Below, in pieces: positions 23,753 to 33,443 of a DNA stretch of 64,000 nucleotides (positions are counted from its first letter, which is position 1; each line of letters begins with the position of its first letter). Under the pieces are notes generated by a model. The model saw only the letters and a list, made by a program, of their open reading frames with translations. It was not told where the DNA came from and made no database searches. The translations under genes were made by a program, and so were the position numbers. Source of the stretch: an uncultured Bryobacteraceae bacterium (GTDB lineage: Bacteria; Acidobacteriota; Terriglobia; Bryobacterales; Bryobacteraceae); the NCBI GenBank assembly GCA_937924525.1, contig CALDSU010000007.1, positions 1 through 64,000 on the forward strand, written 5' to 3'.

Positions 23753-25098
23753 ATTCGCTGTTCAGCCGCATCCTGCTTTGGTTTCTGGCCACGGTCGCCG
23801 CGATGGCGGCCGGCTTGATCTTCACGACCGCGGTCGCGCTGGAGGCCCGCCAACCGGAGCGCCTGCCCCCGGCGGCGCGGCTCCTGCCTTTCCTGCTGGG
23901 AGAAGCGCGCACAGCCTACGAACGGGGCGGGCAGGCGGAACTGCGCGCCTTTCTCGAACGCGTCCAGACGACCTTGGGGACCTCAGCCTTTCTTGCTGAC
24001 GCACAAGGACGGGATCTGCTGACGGGTGAGGATCGCAACGCGCTGATTGCGGAGGCCGGGCGCCGCCCGGCCAGGCGCCGCCTGGCGCGCTCCCGAAGGT
24101 TTTTTAGCGCGGTGTCCCGAGGGGGCGATTACCTCCTGGTGCTGCTGGCGCCGCCGCCCCGGACGTTCACCTGGGAGGTGCTCACGCCCAATCTGTGGCT
24201 GATTGGTGCGGTGCTGGCGTTCTGTTACGGGCTGGCGCGCTATCTCACGCGGCCCCTGCGGGAATTGCAAGGCGCGCTTGAGCGGTTTGGCAAAGGCGAC
24301 CTCAGCGCTCGCGCGGGTTCGACTCGCCGCGACGAACTCGGCCAGCTTGCCCAGGCTTTCGACCGCATGGCCGGACGGATTCAGACTCTCGTGGAGGCCG
24401 AAAAACGCCTGCTGCTTGATATTTCGCACGAGTTGCGCTCTCCCCTGGCCCGCTTGGCAGTAGCCGTCGAGTTGGCCCGGAATAGCGAGAATCCGGGCCG
24501 CGCGCTGGACCGGATTGAACGCGAGGCCGGGCGGCTGAACGCGCTGGTGACGGAACTGCTGGAGCTCACGCGCGCCGAAGCCGACCCCGCTCAGTTCCGG
24601 CGCGAGCGGGTCTTGTTGCGCGAATTGCTGGAAGCCATCGCCACCGATGTCCGGATCGAGGGCAGCGCGCGGGGGGTCGAGATTGCGCTGGCTGCGCCGG
24701 ACGAGACGGTCTTGGAGGCGGATCCCGAACTGCTCCGCCGCGCGATCGAGAACGTGTTGCGCAATGCCATTCGCTACGCGCCGGAACGTACTGCCGTGGA
24801 GGTGAGTTGGCGCCGCGCGCCGGGATCGGTACGGTTGGAGATCCGGGATTACGGTCCCGGCGTGCCCCCTGGGCAACTGGCGCGCATCTTCGACGCGTTC
24901 TATCGCGTGGACGCGGACCGCGACCGCTCGCGCGGCGGCGCGGGATTGGGCCTGGCCATCGCGCGCCGCGCGGTGGAACTCCATGGCGGCAAGATCGGGG
25001 CTGACCACGCAGATCCGGGATTGCGCGTGTGGATCGAGTTGCCGGAAAAGGCCGCCCCGGGCGGAAACCCGGGGTCCAGGGTGCCGACGTCCCCTTAG
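23749..25098 (+). CDS. sensor histidine kinase, CpxA-like
   Basis: 449 residues. Membrane helix about 8-30, periplasmic region about 31-145, second helix about 148-165, HAMP to about 217, H-box ISHELRSPL with His227, then an ATPase domain with N-box RAIENVLRNAIRYA, G1 DYGPGVP, and G2 GGAGLGLAIA. The periplasmic part is about 115 residues, smaller than in E. coli CpxA. ATG overlaps the regulator's stop (ATGA). Predicted to phosphorylate the adjacent CpxR-like protein in response to envelope stress, with restraint by the Spy/CpxP-like protein as in the E. coli system (inference). Confidence 0.9.
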   Translation: MNSLFSRILLWFLATVAAMAAGLIFTTAVALEARQPERLPPAARLLPFLLGEARTAYERGGQAELRAFLERVQTTLGTSAFLADAQGRDLLTGEDRNALIAEAGRRPARRRLARSRRFFSAVSRGGDYLLVLLAPPPRTFTWEVLTPNLWLIGAVLAFCYGLARYLTRPLRELQGALERFGKGDLSARAGSTRRDELGQLAQAFDRMAGRIQTLVEAEKRLLLDISHELRSPLARLAVAVELARNSENPGRALDRIEREAGRLNALVTELLELTRAEADPAQFRRERVLLRELLEAIATDVRIEGSARGVEIALAAPDETVLEADPELLRRAIENVLRNAIRYAPERTAVEVSWRRAPGSVRLEIRDYGPGVPPGQLARIFDAFYRVDADRDRSRGGAGLGLAIARRAVELHGGKIGADHADPGLRVWIELPEKAAPGGNPGSRVPTSP

Positions 25099-25103
25099 CT
25101 TTG

Positions 25104-26093
25104 TCAGTACGCCCAGCGCCACAGGCTGGCGCCTGCGGTGTAGCCCGCTCCCACCGCAACAAACAGCACCAGGTCGCCCTTCTTCAGGGAACCTTGCGCA
25201 ATCGCGTCCTGCGTCGCCAGTGGAATCGTCGCCGACGTGGTGTTGCCGTACCGGTCGATATTGATCATCACGCGTTCCGGGGGCAGCCCGAGCCGGTCCG
25301 CCGTCGCCGAGATAATTCGCTTGTTGGCCTGATGCGGAATCAGCACCGCGACATCGGCGGCGGTCAGGTGGTTCCGCTTCAGAATCTCCGCGCAAAGCTC
25401 GTACATCTTGCGCACTGCGTACTTGAACACTTGCTGCCCGTCCTGGTGCACGTAGTGCAGCCGCTTGTCGACGGTTTCGTGCGACGGCGGCATGCGGCTG
25501 CCGCCCGCGGGCATTTTCAGGTACTCGCCGCCCGCGCCGTCGATCTCGCCAATGAAATCAATGAGGCCCGCGTCCTCGCCTTCTTCGGCCGGTTCCACGA
25601 TCATGGCGCCGGCGCCGTCGCCGAACAGCACGCAAGTATTCCGGTCCGTGTAGTCGATGATCCGGCTCATGGTGTCCGCGCCAATCACCATGACCCGCCG
25701 GTGCAAACCGCTCTGGACGAACTGCGCGACGGTGTTCAACCCGTAGACAAAGCTGGAACACGCCGCGATCAGGTCGAAGCCCCACGCGCGCGGCGCCCCC
25801 AGATGGTGCTGAATCAGGCACGCGGTGGAGGGGAAGAACATATCCGGCGTAACGGTACACAGCACGATGGCTTCGAGCGATTTGGGATCCACCCCGGCTT
25901 GGGCCAGCGCCTTCCGGGCGGCTTCCGTGCCCATGTCGGAAGTGGCGATGTCGGGATCGGCGATGTGCCGTTCGCGAATGCCGGTCCGCTCCAGAATCCA
26001 TTCGTTGGAAGTGTCCACCAGGTTCTCCAGCTCGTAGTTGGTCAGGATTCGGGGAGGCGTGTAGCACCCCAGGGCGGTGATCTTGGCTCTCAA
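25104..26093 (-). CDS. fabH: beta-ketoacyl-ACP synthase III
   Basis: 329 residues of the FabH thiolase fold. Catalytic Cys112 ([11 protein letters not shown]), His in [10 protein letters not shown] and Asn in [10 protein letters not shown] complete the Cys-His-Asn triad. FabH condenses acetyl-CoA (or branched acyl-CoA) with malonyl-ACP to start fatty acid synthesis in the cytoplasm. It is read leftwards and converges on the CpxA-like gene; no other fab gene is near, which is common in this phylum. Branched-chain substrate preference cannot be judged from sequence alone. Confidence 0.95.
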   Translation of the reverse strand: MRAKITALGCYTPPRILTNYELENLVDTSNEWILERTGIRERHIADPDIATSDMGTEAARKALAQAGVDPKSLEAIVLCTVTPDMFFPSTACLIQHHLGAPRAWGFDLIAACSSFVYGLNTVAQFVQSGLHRRVMVIGADTMSRIIDYTDRNTCVLFGDGAGAMIVEPAEEGEDAGLIDFIGEIDGAGGEYLKMPAGGSRMPPSHETVDKRLHYVHQDGQQVFKYAVRKMYELCAEILKRNHLTAADVAVLIPHQANKRIISATADRLGLPPERVMINIDRYGNTTSATIPLATQDAIAQGSLKKGDLVLFVAVGAGYTAGASLWRWAY

Positions 26094-26142
26094 TCAGAGT
26101 CCTTTCGGGTAGGTTGGCGAAAAGCTTATAAACTACCTTGTT

Positions 26143-26910
26143 ATGTTAAATTCGGAGGAAATGCAAGCGCGGCGCGAAGAAGGGGACTTCGAGCTCAGCG
26201 CGCCCGCGCTCGAATCGGCGCTCCTGTTTGAGACTCCTCCGGAGATCTTCGCCCGCGTGTTCCGGACGCTGTGGCCGCGTACGCCCGCGCCGCAGGTGGC
26301 GGTGGAGTTCCGGCCTTACGCCAACGCTCACAGCACGCTGCGGCTGGAAGGAGGCCGGCTGCTCGCCTGGCTGCCAGATGTGCTGGAGGGCGCGCCGGCG
26401 CCGGTGCTGGAGGCGCTGGCGTTCATCCTGCTGGCGAAGCTCTACCGCCGGCCGGTGCCGCCCGCGTACGCGCGCCGGTATCGCCTCTATCTGAACCGGC
26501 GCGACATCCGGGGGCGGCTGGCTCTCCTGCGCCAACTGCGGGGACGAAAACAGCTCAGCGGAGCCCGCGGGCAGCACCACGATCTCGAGGAGATTTTCGA
26601 GGAGCTCAACCGCGCCCATTTCGGGGGATTGCTGGCCCGGCCCGCGCTGAGCTGGAGCCGGCGGCCCAGCCGCTCCATGCTGGGCCACTACGACCCCTCG
26701 CATAACGCCATCATTATCAGCCGCATCTTTGACCAGCCCGGCATCCCGCGGCTGGCCTTGGAGTATGTGGTCTTTCACGAGATGCTGCACCTGCGCTACC
26801 CGGTCGACCACCGGGGCGCGCGCCGGCGGGTGCACACACGGGAATTCCGCGAGGCCGAGAAAGCGTTCCCGCGCCTGGGCGAAGCCAAGGCGCTCTTGAA
26901 GCATCTCTGA
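26143..26910 (+). CDS. SprT-like zinc metallopeptidase-type protein
   Basis: 255 residues. The zinc motif HEMLH (His212-Glu213-His216) sits in LEYVVFHEMLHLRYP, followed by HTREFREAEKAFP, the arrangement of the SprT/Spartan family. Ahead of it is ELNRAHFGG and then SWSRRPSRSMLGHYD, also typical. Bacterial SprT-like proteins are poorly studied; the eukaryotic relative cleaves DNA-protein crosslinks. The N-terminal 120 residues are less conserved. The ATG at 26143 and another at 26161 are both possible starts; the second has GGAGG but only two bases away. Confidence 0.75.
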   Translation: MLNSEEMQARREEGDFELSAPALESALLFETPPEIFARVFRTLWPRTPAPQVAVEFRPYANAHSTLRLEGGRLLAWLPDVLEGAPAPVLEALAFILLAKLYRRPVPPAYARRYRLYLNRRDIRGRLALLRQLRGRKQLSGARGQHHDLEEIFEELNRAHFGGLLARPALSWSRRPSRSMLGHYDPSHNAIIISRIFDQPGIPRLALEYVVFHEMLHLRYPVDHRGARRRVHTREFREAEKAFPRLGEAKALLKHL

Positions 26911-27041
26911 GCCTAGGAGCTGGCTGAAGCGGCTCGGCGTTGGGGTCGCGCGTGCCTCCGGCCCGCTGGCTCCCATGCGCGGCTCGGCGCCTTGCCGCGC
27001 CCGCCTCGCCGGGCGGGCTTGGGGGCCGGCGCGATACACTG

Positions 27042-28370
27042 ATGGTTTCGGTCATGCCTGTACTGAGCCAACAGCTTCGCGCCGGCGGCGTGGTGGGCGC
27101 GGGGGGCGCGGGCTTTCCGGCGTATGTGAAAGCGGAATCCCGGGTCGAGTTCGTCCTCGCCAACGGCGCCGAGTGCGAGCCGCTGCTGCATAAGGACTAC
27201 GAAATCATGAAGGCCCATCCGGCGGAGATTGTCGGAGGCATGCGCCGGATGATGGAAGCGACCGGCGCGTCGCGCGGCAAATTCGGGGTCAAAGAGAAGA
27301 ACCGCGAAGCCGCCGCCGCCATCGAGAGCCAGCTTGGCGGCGCGCCCATCGACATGGTGCTGCTCGGCGATTTCTATCCGTCCGGAGACGAGTATGAGCT
27401 GGTGTACATCGCCACCGGCCGCCTGATTCCGGCGGCGGGCATTCCGCTGCAGGTGGGTTGCGTCGTTTCGAATGTGGAGACGCTCTATAATGTGGAGCTC
27501 GCCGCCCGCGGCGAACCGGTGATCCGCAAGTTTCTCTCGGTCGGAGGGGCGGTTCGGCAGCCCAAGTCCTTCTGGGTTCCCATTGGCGTCACGCTGCGCG
27601 AAGTGCTCGACCTGGCTGGCGGCCCCGAGGTGGAGCCGTTCGCCGTGTTCGTCTCGGGTCTCATGATGGGCACGCTCACCTTCAATCTCGACGAAGTGGT
27701 GACCAAGACCACGGCGGGATTGATTGTATTGCCCCGCGACCATTACCTGGTCGCGCGCCGCGACCGCTCGCTCGAGTCGATGAACCGCATTGGCAAATCG
27801 GCGTGCGACCAGTGCAGCTACTGCACCGAGTTCTGCCCCCGCTACCTGCTCGGTTACGAAGTGCAGCCGCACAAGGTGATGCGCTCGTTGGGCTTTACGG
27901 GCAGCGGCAAGGATTTGTGGAACCAGTGGGCGGAGTTGTGCTGCGCCTGCGGGCTGTGCACGCTGTATGCGTGCCCCGAGGACCTGTATCCGAAGGAAGC
28001 CTGCGACCAGTCCAAGCAGGACTTGCGCGCGGCGGGCATCAAGTTTGTGCAGCAAAAACCGGTGCGGGTCCACCCGATGAAAGATGGGCGGCGCGTGCCG
28101 CAGGCGATGCTGCGCAAGCGTCTGAAGGTGGAGGAATACGAGCGGGAGACGCCGTTTGAGCCGCTCGACTATCAACCTGCCCGCGTCCGCCTGCCGCTCA
28201 AGCAGCACGCCGGCCAGGCCGCGGTTCCCGTGGTGAAGGAAGGCCGCACGGTGAAACGCGGCGACGTCATCGCGCGCGTGCCGGAGGGACAACTGGGCGC
28301 GGACCTCCACGCCAGCATCGGCGGCAAGGTACAGCGGATTACCGCGCAAGAAGTGGAGATTGTAGCGTGA
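27042..28370 (+). CDS. pduS: PduS-like electron-transfer flavoprotein (RnfC-like, SLBB, two Fe-S clusters)
   Basis: 442 residues if started at ATG 27042 (27054 also possible). RnfC/NuoF-like N-terminal nucleotide/flavin region opens with GGVVGAGGAGFPAYVK. An SLBB domain lies in the middle (SVGGAVRQPKSFWVPIG). Two ferredoxin sets follow: CDQCSYCTEFCP (Cys255, 258, 261, 265) and CCACGLCTLYACP (Cys300/301, 303, 306, 311). It ends in a barrel-sandwich (VVKEGRTVKRGDVIARVPEG). This is the architecture of PduS, the cobalamin reductase of propanediol microcompartments, and differs from RnfC in lacking long C-terminal repeats. It is coupled by a GTGA overlap to a PduT-like shell protein. No dehydratase, aldehyde dehydrogenase or other shell genes are nearby. 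Confidence 0.85.
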   Translation: MVSVMPVLSQQLRAGGVVGAGGAGFPAYVKAESRVEFVLANGAECEPLLHKDYEIMKAHPAEIVGGMRRMMEATGASRGKFGVKEKNREAAAAIESQLGGAPIDMVLLGDFYPSGDEYELVYIATGRLIPAAGIPLQVGCVVSNVETLYNVELAARGEPVIRKFLSVGGAVRQPKSFWVPIGVTLREVLDLAGGPEVEPFAVFVSGLMMGTLTFNLDEVVTKTTAGLIVLPRDHYLVARRDRSLESMNRIGKSACDQCSYCTEFCPRYLLGYEVQPHKVMRSLGFTGSGKDLWNQWAELCCACGLCTLYACPEDLYPKEACDQSKQDLRAAGIKFVQQKPVRVHPMKDGRRVPQAMLRKRLKVEEYERETPFEPLDYQPARVRLPLKQHAGQAAVPVVKEGRTVKRGDVIARVPEGQLGADLHASIGGKVQRITAQEVEIVA

Positions 28371-28912
28371 CCGCATTCGGTCTGATTGAATTGACCAGCA
28401 TCGCGGCGGGCTTCGAGGTCTGCGATGCGATGCTGAAGGCGGCGGGCGTCGAGTTGGTGCTGTCCCGCAGCATCTGCTCCGGCAAGTACCTGGTGCTGGT
28501 GCGCGGCAGCGTGGCGCAGGTGCACGCCAGCGTGGCGGCGGGCGTGGCCGCGGGCGATTTTTCGATTATCGACTCGTTCGTAATCCCGAACATTGACGAA
28601 GCGGTGGCGCCGGCGATTCGCGGGGTGAACAAGGTAGAGACCATGGATGCGCTCGGCATCATTGAATCGTTCTCCGTCGCATCCCTCATTGAAGCCGCCG
28701 ATGCCGCGGTGAAAACGGCGAACGTCAAGCTGATCGAAATCCGGCTGGCGATGGCGTTAGGCGGCAAGGCGTTTGTCACCCTTACCGGTTCGGTCGGCGA
28801 CGTGCGCGCCGCGGTGGACGCGGGAGCGGCCGTGGTGGCGGCCAAGGGACTGCTGACCAACAAAGTGGTGATTCCGCACCCGCGGCCTGAGCTTTTGAGC
28901 GAGATGATCTGA
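28367..28912 (+). CDS. pduT: PduT-like tandem BMC-domain shell protein with probable Fe-S site
   Basis: 181 residues made of two BMC domains: AFGLIELTSIAAGFEVCDAM (about 3-90) and ALGIIESFSVASLIEAADAA (about 98-172). BMC-T proteins form pseudohexameric trimers in microcompartment shells. The loop SRSICSGKY places Cys37 where Salmonella PduT has the cysteine that, at the trimer centre, binds a [4Fe-4S] cluster. Salmonella PduS and PduT interact and move electrons across the shell, so the pair here is likely to do the same. GTG start overlaps the pduS stop. Confidence 0.9.
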   Translation: MTAFGLIELTSIAAGFEVCDAMLKAAGVELVLSRSICSGKYLVLVRGSVAQVHASVAAGVAAGDFSIIDSFVIPNIDEAVAPAIRGVNKVETMDALGIIESFSVASLIEAADAAVKTANVKLIEIRLAMALGGKAFVTLTGSVGDVRAAVDAGAAVVAAKGLLTNKVVIPHPRPELLSEMI

Positions 28913-28952
28913 GCCGAGAACGCGAACTCGGCTACCCTGAAGGCAGCCTTCC

Positions 28953-29906
28953 ATGTCCCGTACGGTGCGATTTCAACGGTTCGCCTGGGCGTTCCTCGCC
29001 TACCTGCTGGTCGTGATTCTGTTCGGCGCCTGGGTGCGCATTTCCGGCTCGGGAGACGGCTGCGGCAGCCACTGGCCCACCTGTCACGGGGAAGTGCTTC
29101 CGCCGGCGCCGGAGACCAAGACGGTCATCGAGTTCACGCACCGGCTGACCAGCGGATTGTGCGGCCTCTTCGGTTTGTTGCTGGTCGGGTGGGCGCGGCG
29201 GATCAGCCGGCCGGTTTTTCTCGCGTCCCTTGCCACCCTGTTCTTTCTGCTGGTGGAAGCCTTTATTGGAGCGGTGCTGGTGAAGAAACAGTTGGTTGCC
29301 GGCGACGCTTCCGTGTCGCGCGCGGTGGTGATCGCGCTGCACCTCACCAACACCATGCTGCTGACGGCCAGCGCGGCGACCGCCGCGTGGTGGGCCGCGC
29401 CGGGCGGGAGCCGGCGCCGCCTGCCCGCGCCGCAAGGCCTGCTGGCAGCGGCGCTGGCGATGCTGGTGCTGACCAACATGTCCGGCGCCGTTACCGCCCT
29501 GGGAGACACGCTATTTCCGATACAGCCGGCGTTCGGCGGCGATCTGCTGGCGAAGGTGCGCTCCGATCTTTCGGCGAGCCATCACTTTCTGGTGCGGCTG
29601 CGGATCCTGCATCCGGTGATCGCGGTGGCGGCCGCGGCCCTGGTCCTGGGCGTGTTTGGGCGCTTGTTGCGGAGCGATCGCCGGCCTCTGTTTCGTTGGG
29701 GCGCTTCGCTGGTGGCGGCCGAAGTCGTGCTGGGCGTGGGGAACGTGTGGCTGGCGGCGCCGGGGTGGATGCAGATTCTTCACTTGCTGGCCGCGCAGGC
29801 GCTGTGGATCGCGGTGTGGCTGACCACACTCGAGGTGTGGCCGACGGCGGCTTCCGCGGCGGCCAACTGGTCCGGGACGGCGGCTTCCCGGCAACCGGCG
29901 GCATAA
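28953..29906 (+). CDS. ctaA: heme A synthase (CtaA/Cox15)
   Basis: 317 residues with about eight membrane helices. Conserved features: first-loop cysteines CGSHWPTC, haem-ligand histidines in EFTHRLTSG and ALHLTN in the first half, RILHPVIA and ILHLLAAQ in the second. It oxidises the methyl group of haem O to make haem A for aa3-type cytochrome oxidase. No oxidase genes adjoin it. The C-terminal 20 residues are a polar Ala-rich tail. 40 bases downstream of pduT, possibly on the same transcript although function differs. Confidence 0.9.
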   Translation: MSRTVRFQRFAWAFLAYLLVVILFGAWVRISGSGDGCGSHWPTCHGEVLPPAPETKTVIEFTHRLTSGLCGLFGLLLVGWARRISRPVFLASLATLFFLLVEAFIGAVLVKKQLVAGDASVSRAVVIALHLTNTMLLTASAATAAWWAAPGGSRRRLPAPQGLLAAALAMLVLTNMSGAVTALGDTLFPIQPAFGGDLLAKVRSDLSASHHFLVRLRILHPVIAVAAAALVLGVFGRLLRSDRRPLFRWGASLVAAEVVLGVGNVWLAAPGWMQILHLLAAQALWIAVWLTTLEVWPTAASAAANWSGTAASRQPAA

Positions 29907-30087
29907 GCGCGGAGCCGGCCGCGCTCCCTTGGTAGCCGGCCCTCATAGTGGCGTCGGAACGCACTTCTTGCGCGAAGCAACCGGCTCCAGGTTACGCGCC
30001 GGACGCCCGGTTGCAACGCGCGTTTTGGGGACGCGGTCAAATTCCACGTCCGCCTGCATTTTCGGGCAGGCGAGGTCGCAGGTTCGC

Positions 30088-33000
30088 TCAGAAAGAGTAC
30101 TTCAGCGCAAGCTGAATCACCCGCTGGCCGCTCTCGTGACCCGGTCCCTGGGATGCGGAGGTGATCCGGCCGAAGGTGGCCGGGACGAGCTGACTGCGCC
30201 CGGGCGCGCCCAGGTTAACGTGATTGAAGAAGTTGAACAACTCGGCGCGGAACTGGAAGCGATGCCGTTCGGCGCGTACGAAGTTCTTCGCGGCCAGCAC
30301 GTCCACATTGTTTAACCCCGGCAGGTAAATGGGATGTCGGCTGGCGTTCCCGAAGCGCCCGCCCGGCGGCATGGCGAAAGCGGCTGTGTTGAACCAGCGG
30401 TCGCGGGAACGTTCGCCGCGGGACAGGATCGGATGCGCGATCAGATCGGGACGCGAACTGATGCCGGTCCCAGTAGTGTCGCCAATCCGGTTGACGTTCG
30501 ACGCAAAGCCCGTCTGCTGTGTGACGATCGCGCCGATCTGCCAGCCGCCGAGCCCGCTCCGCAACGCCTTGTGACGGGCATGGTTGAAGAAGGGCAGGTC
30601 GTAGTTCGCCGCCAGGGAGAAGCGGTGGCGGAGATCAAAGGCCGCCGGCGCTTTCTCCCCCCGCAGGTTAAAGATGTCCTGTACGCCGTCGCTATAGAAG
30701 CCGCCGCCCACCGTGCTTTGATCCAGTGTGCTGAGGGCTTTCGACCATGTGTAGGAGGTGACGAAGGTGAGCCCGTTCGTGACGCGCCGCTCGGCCTTCA
30801 TTTGCAGGCTGTGATAGGTCGAGTGCCCGATCGACTTAGCGACGGTCATGCCGCCGAAGCCTTGGAAAGGACGGCGGGCCGCCACCGGCGTCACGCCGGC
30901 GCCGGGCGTCACCAACTGGATCGGCCGGTTGCCGTCGAAGCCAACCGCCAGATTCGTACCCTTGCTGCCGACATACCCGATGTCGAAGAGGACTCCGCGG
31001 GGAAGCTTCTTTTGCACCGTAAGGTTCCACTGCTGCGCGTAGGCGTCGCGCAACCGCGGATCAACCGAGGAAGTGCCGAACTGGCCGCTAACGGCCGTGC
31101 CTTGACCGAGAAACACCCGGTCCACCGCGAGGGGTTTGTCGAAGGTCGTGTCAAAGGTCAGGTTCCGCACGATTGGCGGGTTGAGCGTCAGAACCGTGAA
31201 CGAATTGCTGATCTCCTGCGTGAAGTATAGGCCGTAACCGCCGCGCACTACCAGATTCTGGACTCCGGGCGCCTGCCAGGCAAGACCGAAGCGCGGCCCG
31301 AAGTTGTTCTTGTCGGGGAAAACCAGGCTGCGCACCGGGTAACCCGGCGTGTCCGGCAGGTTGTCACTCGGGGGAAATCCTCCAAAGAGTTGGCGCGAGA
31401 CGGTGAAGCCGGGAACCGCTCCGAGCAGCTCGAAGTTGGTGATTTTGCCCCTCTCGACGGGCGGCTGGAAATAGTCGTAACGCAGCCCCAAATTGAGGGT
31501 CAGGTTCCGGGTGACCTTCCAATCGTCCTGCGCATAGAAGGAGGTCCACCAATGATTCATCCGGTTGGCGAAGGGGTCTGGGCTGAGCGTAGCGTTCGTC
31601 GCGAGGCCGAGCAAGTACGCGGCGAACGCGTGCTCTTGCACTGGCACGGCTCCTCCGGAGGTGGTCCGCCCGTCGAAGGTGAAAGTCCCGCGCGGGTTGA
31701 ACGCCTCGTCGAAGCTGAAGTTCCGGCGGAAAATCAAAGCGCCGAACTTCAGCGAGTGCGCCCCTTTGCTCCAGGACAAATTGTTGCCCACTTGCCAAAT
31801 CTGGTTGTGCTGGTCAGCCGGTCCGATGTATCGGACCTCGGGCAGCGCATAGCCGGTGCTCCAGAAAGTGGGAGGCCCGTAGTACCGCGGGTCCTGGGAA
31901 GCGCCGGGCACGCCCAGCTCGTTGGCGATATCGTACTCCTTGCGGAAGCTCGTCCCGAAGACTTGGCGGGGCCGCCGCCGGTGCCAGCCCAGCCGCAGTT
32001 CGTGCACCAGCGTGGGCGAGAAAACATGCGTATCGGTGAGGCTGGCGTGCTGGGCGCGATTGCGAGAGCCCGTCCAGTCAAATTCGAAGGTCGGCACCGA
32101 CCGGCCCTCCTGATAGTTGTAGGTATAGGTGCCATAAATCGAGTTGCGTTCCGTGAGCCGGTGGTCGATCCGCGCCAGATATTGATTCTGATCGGTCGGA
32201 GCGGACGCCGCCGGACTGATGTAGTTGACTGCCACATCGTTGAAATTGGGTGCGGGCACGTACTTGAGGTAACCACCGGTGATCCGGTTAATGCGGTTTG
32301 CCGGGATGATGTTGTTGGGAAACGGCTGGCCGGTCAGCGGATCGTAGATCGTGACGCGGGCCCCGGAGAAGTCGCCGGTGCGGTAGGGCATAGGCGGAAT
32401 CAGCACGCGGTTTCCCGAGGTTCCGGTGATCAGCCGGCCAAACTCGCTGTTGAAAAAGAAGAACGTGCGGTCCCGCCCGTCGTAGATTCCGGGAAAGCGC
32501 ACTGGCCCGCCCAGGTTTCCGCCAAACTGGTTGCGGTTGAGCCGCGGCGGCTTTGCTCCCGGCCGGAAGGCTTGGAAAGGCTCGAGCGCGGTGAGCCGGT
32601 CATTACGGTTGAACTCCCAAAGCTGGCCATGCCAATCGTTCGAGCCGCTTTTGGTCGTCAAATTGACATGACCACCCGGGGCGGCGCCGACAGCCGCCGA
32701 ATAGGCGCTGGTCTCCACTTTGAACTCCTGCACGGCATCGATGGATAGCGAGAAGGTAAAGCTATACGAACCCAGCGACATCGCTTCCACGCCGTCGTAA
32801 TAATAGCGGTTCTGATTGTCCCGGAATCCATTGGCGTTCATGCCCACAGCTTGGCCCAGGGAACCGCCCGCGCTGCGCGCGCTCAAACTACCCGGCGTTA
32901 CCGGGTTCACGCCTGGGATCAGCAAAGCCAATTGAATAAAGGACCGCCCGTTGAGCGGCAGTTCGGCCACCTTCTGCCGGTCGATCACCGTGCCAAGGGT

Positions 33001-33423
33001 CGCGTTTTCCGTCTGGAGACCGATGGTCGGGGCCTCGACGGTGACCGACTCGAGGACGCTGCCCAACGTGAGTTGGACATTGACCCGCGTGGTTTCCCCA
33101 ACCCGGAGCACGAAGGGCTCGACGGACGCTTTCTGGAAACCCTGCGCTTGCACTTCGAGCACGTACTGGCCGACCGGGAGAAACGGCAATTCATATTCCC
33201 CGATAGGGTTCGTTCGCGCGGTGCGCCGGAAATTGGTTGCCGCATTGACAACAGTGACGGTTGCTCCTGGCACCGCGGCGCCACCAGGATCGGTGATCGC
33301 ACCAACGAGACTGGCAGTCACCACTTGCGCCAGAGCCTTGTGCCGCGGCCATCCTGCGCACAAAAGCAGCGCAACGCCCAGCCAGATACCAGTTCGAAAG
33401 CGGAAACCTGCGATTTGATCCAT
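30088..33423 (-). CDS. Oar-like TonB-dependent outer-membrane receptor with carboxypeptidase-regulatory-like domain
   Basis: 1111 residues. Signal peptide to about 33 (KALAQ), CarboxypepD-reg-like beta domain about 36-120 (GAITDPGGAAVPGATVTVVN), plug domain (LPLNGRSFIQLALLIPGVN), then a large barrel ending in a terminal Phe (ALKYSF), the normal outer-membrane assembly signal. Oar-like receptors are greatly expanded in Solibacter-type acidobacteria and are thought to take up oligosaccharides, though few have been tested. ATG 33423 has AAGGAGG eight bases upstream. The leader carries a three-copy 7-base tandem repeat, and the divergent gene is a putative regulator of a family often found beside such receptors. 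Confidence 0.9.
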   Translation of the reverse strand: MDQIAGFRFRTGIWLGVALLLCAGWPRHKALAQVVTASLVGAITDPGGAAVPGATVTVVNAATNFRRTARTNPIGEYELPFLPVGQYVLEVQAQGFQKASVEPFVLRVGETTRVNVQLTLGSVLESVTVEAPTIGLQTENATLGTVIDRQKVAELPLNGRSFIQLALLIPGVNPVTPGSLSARSAGGSLGQAVGMNANGFRDNQNRYYYDGVEAMSLGSYSFTFSLSIDAVQEFKVETSAYSAAVGAAPGGHVNLTTKSGSNDWHGQLWEFNRNDRLTALEPFQAFRPGAKPPRLNRNQFGGNLGGPVRFPGIYDGRDRTFFFFNSEFGRLITGTSGNRVLIPPMPYRTGDFSGARVTIYDPLTGQPFPNNIIPANRINRITGGYLKYVPAPNFNDVAVNYISPAASAPTDQNQYLARIDHRLTERNSIYGTYTYNYQEGRSVPTFEFDWTGSRNRAQHASLTDTHVFSPTLVHELRLGWHRRRPRQVFGTSFRKEYDIANELGVPGASQDPRYYGPPTFWSTGYALPEVRYIGPADQHNQIWQVGNNLSWSKGAHSLKFGALIFRRNFSFDEAFNPRGTFTFDGRTTSGGAVPVQEHAFAAYLLGLATNATLSPDPFANRMNHWWTSFYAQDDWKVTRNLTLNLGLRYDYFQPPVERGKITNFELLGAVPGFTVSRQLFGGFPPSDNLPDTPGYPVRSLVFPDKNNFGPRFGLAWQAPGVQNLVVRGGYGLYFTQEISNSFTVLTLNPPIVRNLTFDTTFDKPLAVDRVFLGQGTAVSGQFGTSSVDPRLRDAYAQQWNLTVQKKLPRGVLFDIGYVGSKGTNLAVGFDGNRPIQLVTPGAGVTPVAARRPFQGFGGMTVAKSIGHSTYHSLQMKAERRVTNGLTFVTSYTWSKALSTLDQSTVGGGFYSDGVQDIFNLRGEKAPAAFDLRHRFSLAANYDLPFFNHARHKALRSGLGGWQIGAIVTQQTGFASNVNRIGDTTGTGISSRPDLIAHPILSRGERSRDRWFNTAAFAMPPGGRFGNASRHPIYLPGLNNVDVLAAKNFVRAERHRFQFRAELFNFFNHVNLGAPGRSQLVPATFGRITSASQGPGHESGQRVIQLALKYSF

Positions 33424-33443
33424 CAGACGTGCCTCCTTCTTCT

